DNA of 5,806 nucleotides from an uncultured Eubacteriales bacterium. GTDB taxonomy: Bacteria; Bacillota; Clostridia; Christensenellales; UBA1242. This document shows positions 5,498 to 5,806 of this stretch, piece by piece. How positions within the stretch are numbered: the first letter of the stretch is position 1; the number at the start of each line of letters is the position of its first letter. The stretch lies in NCBI GenBank assembly GCA_948971535.1, contig CARFEX010000029.1, forward strand, positions 1 through 5,806, written 5' to 3'. Both the position numbers and the translations under genes were made by a program. Under the pieces are notes generated by a model. It was not told the DNA's origin and made no database searches. It worked only from the letters and a program-made list of their open reading frames with translations.

Positions 5498-5806
5498 CTA
5501 ATAAAACTTGTCAGCAATTAAGCTAATAGAATTTTCTCTTAATTTATCTAAGACAACACTTGCCCTTAATTTCAAATTCTTACCTAACATTTCTTTTTCA
5601 ATAATATTTTCAAATTGCTCTGGAAACTTATTTAAGAAAATTAAATCAAAGCAAACTGGTGGATACTCTTTACTGCAACAATATTGATTTTTCGTTATAA
5701 CCCTGTCTAACCATTGCAGATATTCAATTTGATAACTTGCCCAAATAGATTTTGAAACTCTGTCATCGTTCTGTGAGAATTCCAATACATCTTGATTTTT
5801 CTTGGG
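5498..5806 (-). CDS. Unknown protein, C-terminal part, runs in from the right edge
   Basis: The minus-strand frame is open from the window edge to the TAG at 5498-5500, giving 102 residues. A TTG at 5785 could be read as a start, but it has no ribosome site and the frame continues upstream (PKKNQDVLEFSQ), so the gene most likely begins outside. The visible part is a mixed, probably helical segment containing SIWASYQIEYLQWLDRVI, a CC pair and a C-terminal helix (FENIIEKEMLGKNLKLRASV). I do not recognise a family. Its place directly before the helicase, with the stop codon inside the helicase's Shine-Dalgarno sequence, suggests a replication-associated role such as a helicase loader or primase-related protein. 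That is from position only. Confidence 0.65.
   Translation of the reverse strand, partial: PKKNQDVLEFSQNDDRVSKSIWASYQIEYLQWLDRVITKNQYCCSKEYPPVCFDLIFLNKFPEQFENIIEKEMLGKNLKLRASVVLDKLRENSISLIADKFY

Noticed and set aside
5498..5785. A complete 95-residue gene starting at a TTG at 5785
   Set aside because: There is no ribosome site before this TTG and the frame stays open to the window edge, so it is treated as the 3' part of a longer gene.
1..5806. Alternative genetic code (TGA or TAG reassigned)
   Set aside because: TGA, TAG and TAA each end well-supported genes directly at the next gene's start or ribosome site, and Trp codons are TGG in the frames examined.

Overview
The window is a compact, AT-rich stretch with every credible gene on the minus strand, so transcription runs from high to low coordinates. 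Nine genes are packed end to end, and the largest gap is 45 bases. Four neighbouring pairs share an ATGA stop/start overlap. Three more genes end in a TAG that forms part of the next gene's Shine-Dalgarno sequence. Strong AGGAG-type ribosome sites, low G+C, many small unknown genes and the mix of a replicative helicase, an orphan DNA methyltransferase and small phage-type proteins suggest a phage or prophage of a low-G+C Gram-positive host such as a Bacilli or Clostridia lineage. The host is an inference. TGA, TAG and TAA all serve as stops, so the normal bacterial code applies.

Layout in the order of transcription (right to left): the C-terminal part of an unknown gene running in from the right edge (5498-5806); a DnaB/Twinkle-type helicase ATPase (4428-5489); a 60-residue unknown protein (4232-4414); a C5-cytosine DNA methyltransferase (2790-4223); a DUF6273-type protein whose last ~40 codons look like the variable region of a diversity-generating retroelement, DGR (2026-2793); a hairpin 11 bases after its stop codon (1996-2014); a small protein with a PSP1-like strand-rich segment (1624-1980); a DUF7694-type phage protein (1242-1619); a YkgJ-type cysteine-cluster protein (817-1245); an acidic unknown protein (302-820); and the N-terminal part of an unknown gene leaving at the left edge (1-305).

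The main discovery is the DGR target. In codons 222-250 of the DUF6273 protein all 29 codons end in C or T, adenine is scarce on the coding strand, and G+C rises to about 63% (hand count) inside a gene that is otherwise AT-rich. That is the footprint expected when AAY codons of a template repeat are copied with adenine-directed mutagenesis. The conserved frame around it (WWWLRSP ... FC.V ... GGVRPAFCL) fits the C-type-lectin-like targets of this family. The inverted repeat just downstream matches the placement of the hairpin that assists retrohoming in the Bordetella phage DGR. Neither the reverse transcriptase, the Avd accessory protein nor the template repeat is in the window, so the target must be served from elsewhere, or else be a remnant.

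The helicase and methyltransferase suggest a replication and DNA-modification module. A DGR target translationally coupled to the methyltransferase, and not next to tail genes, is an unusual place for a diversified binding protein.
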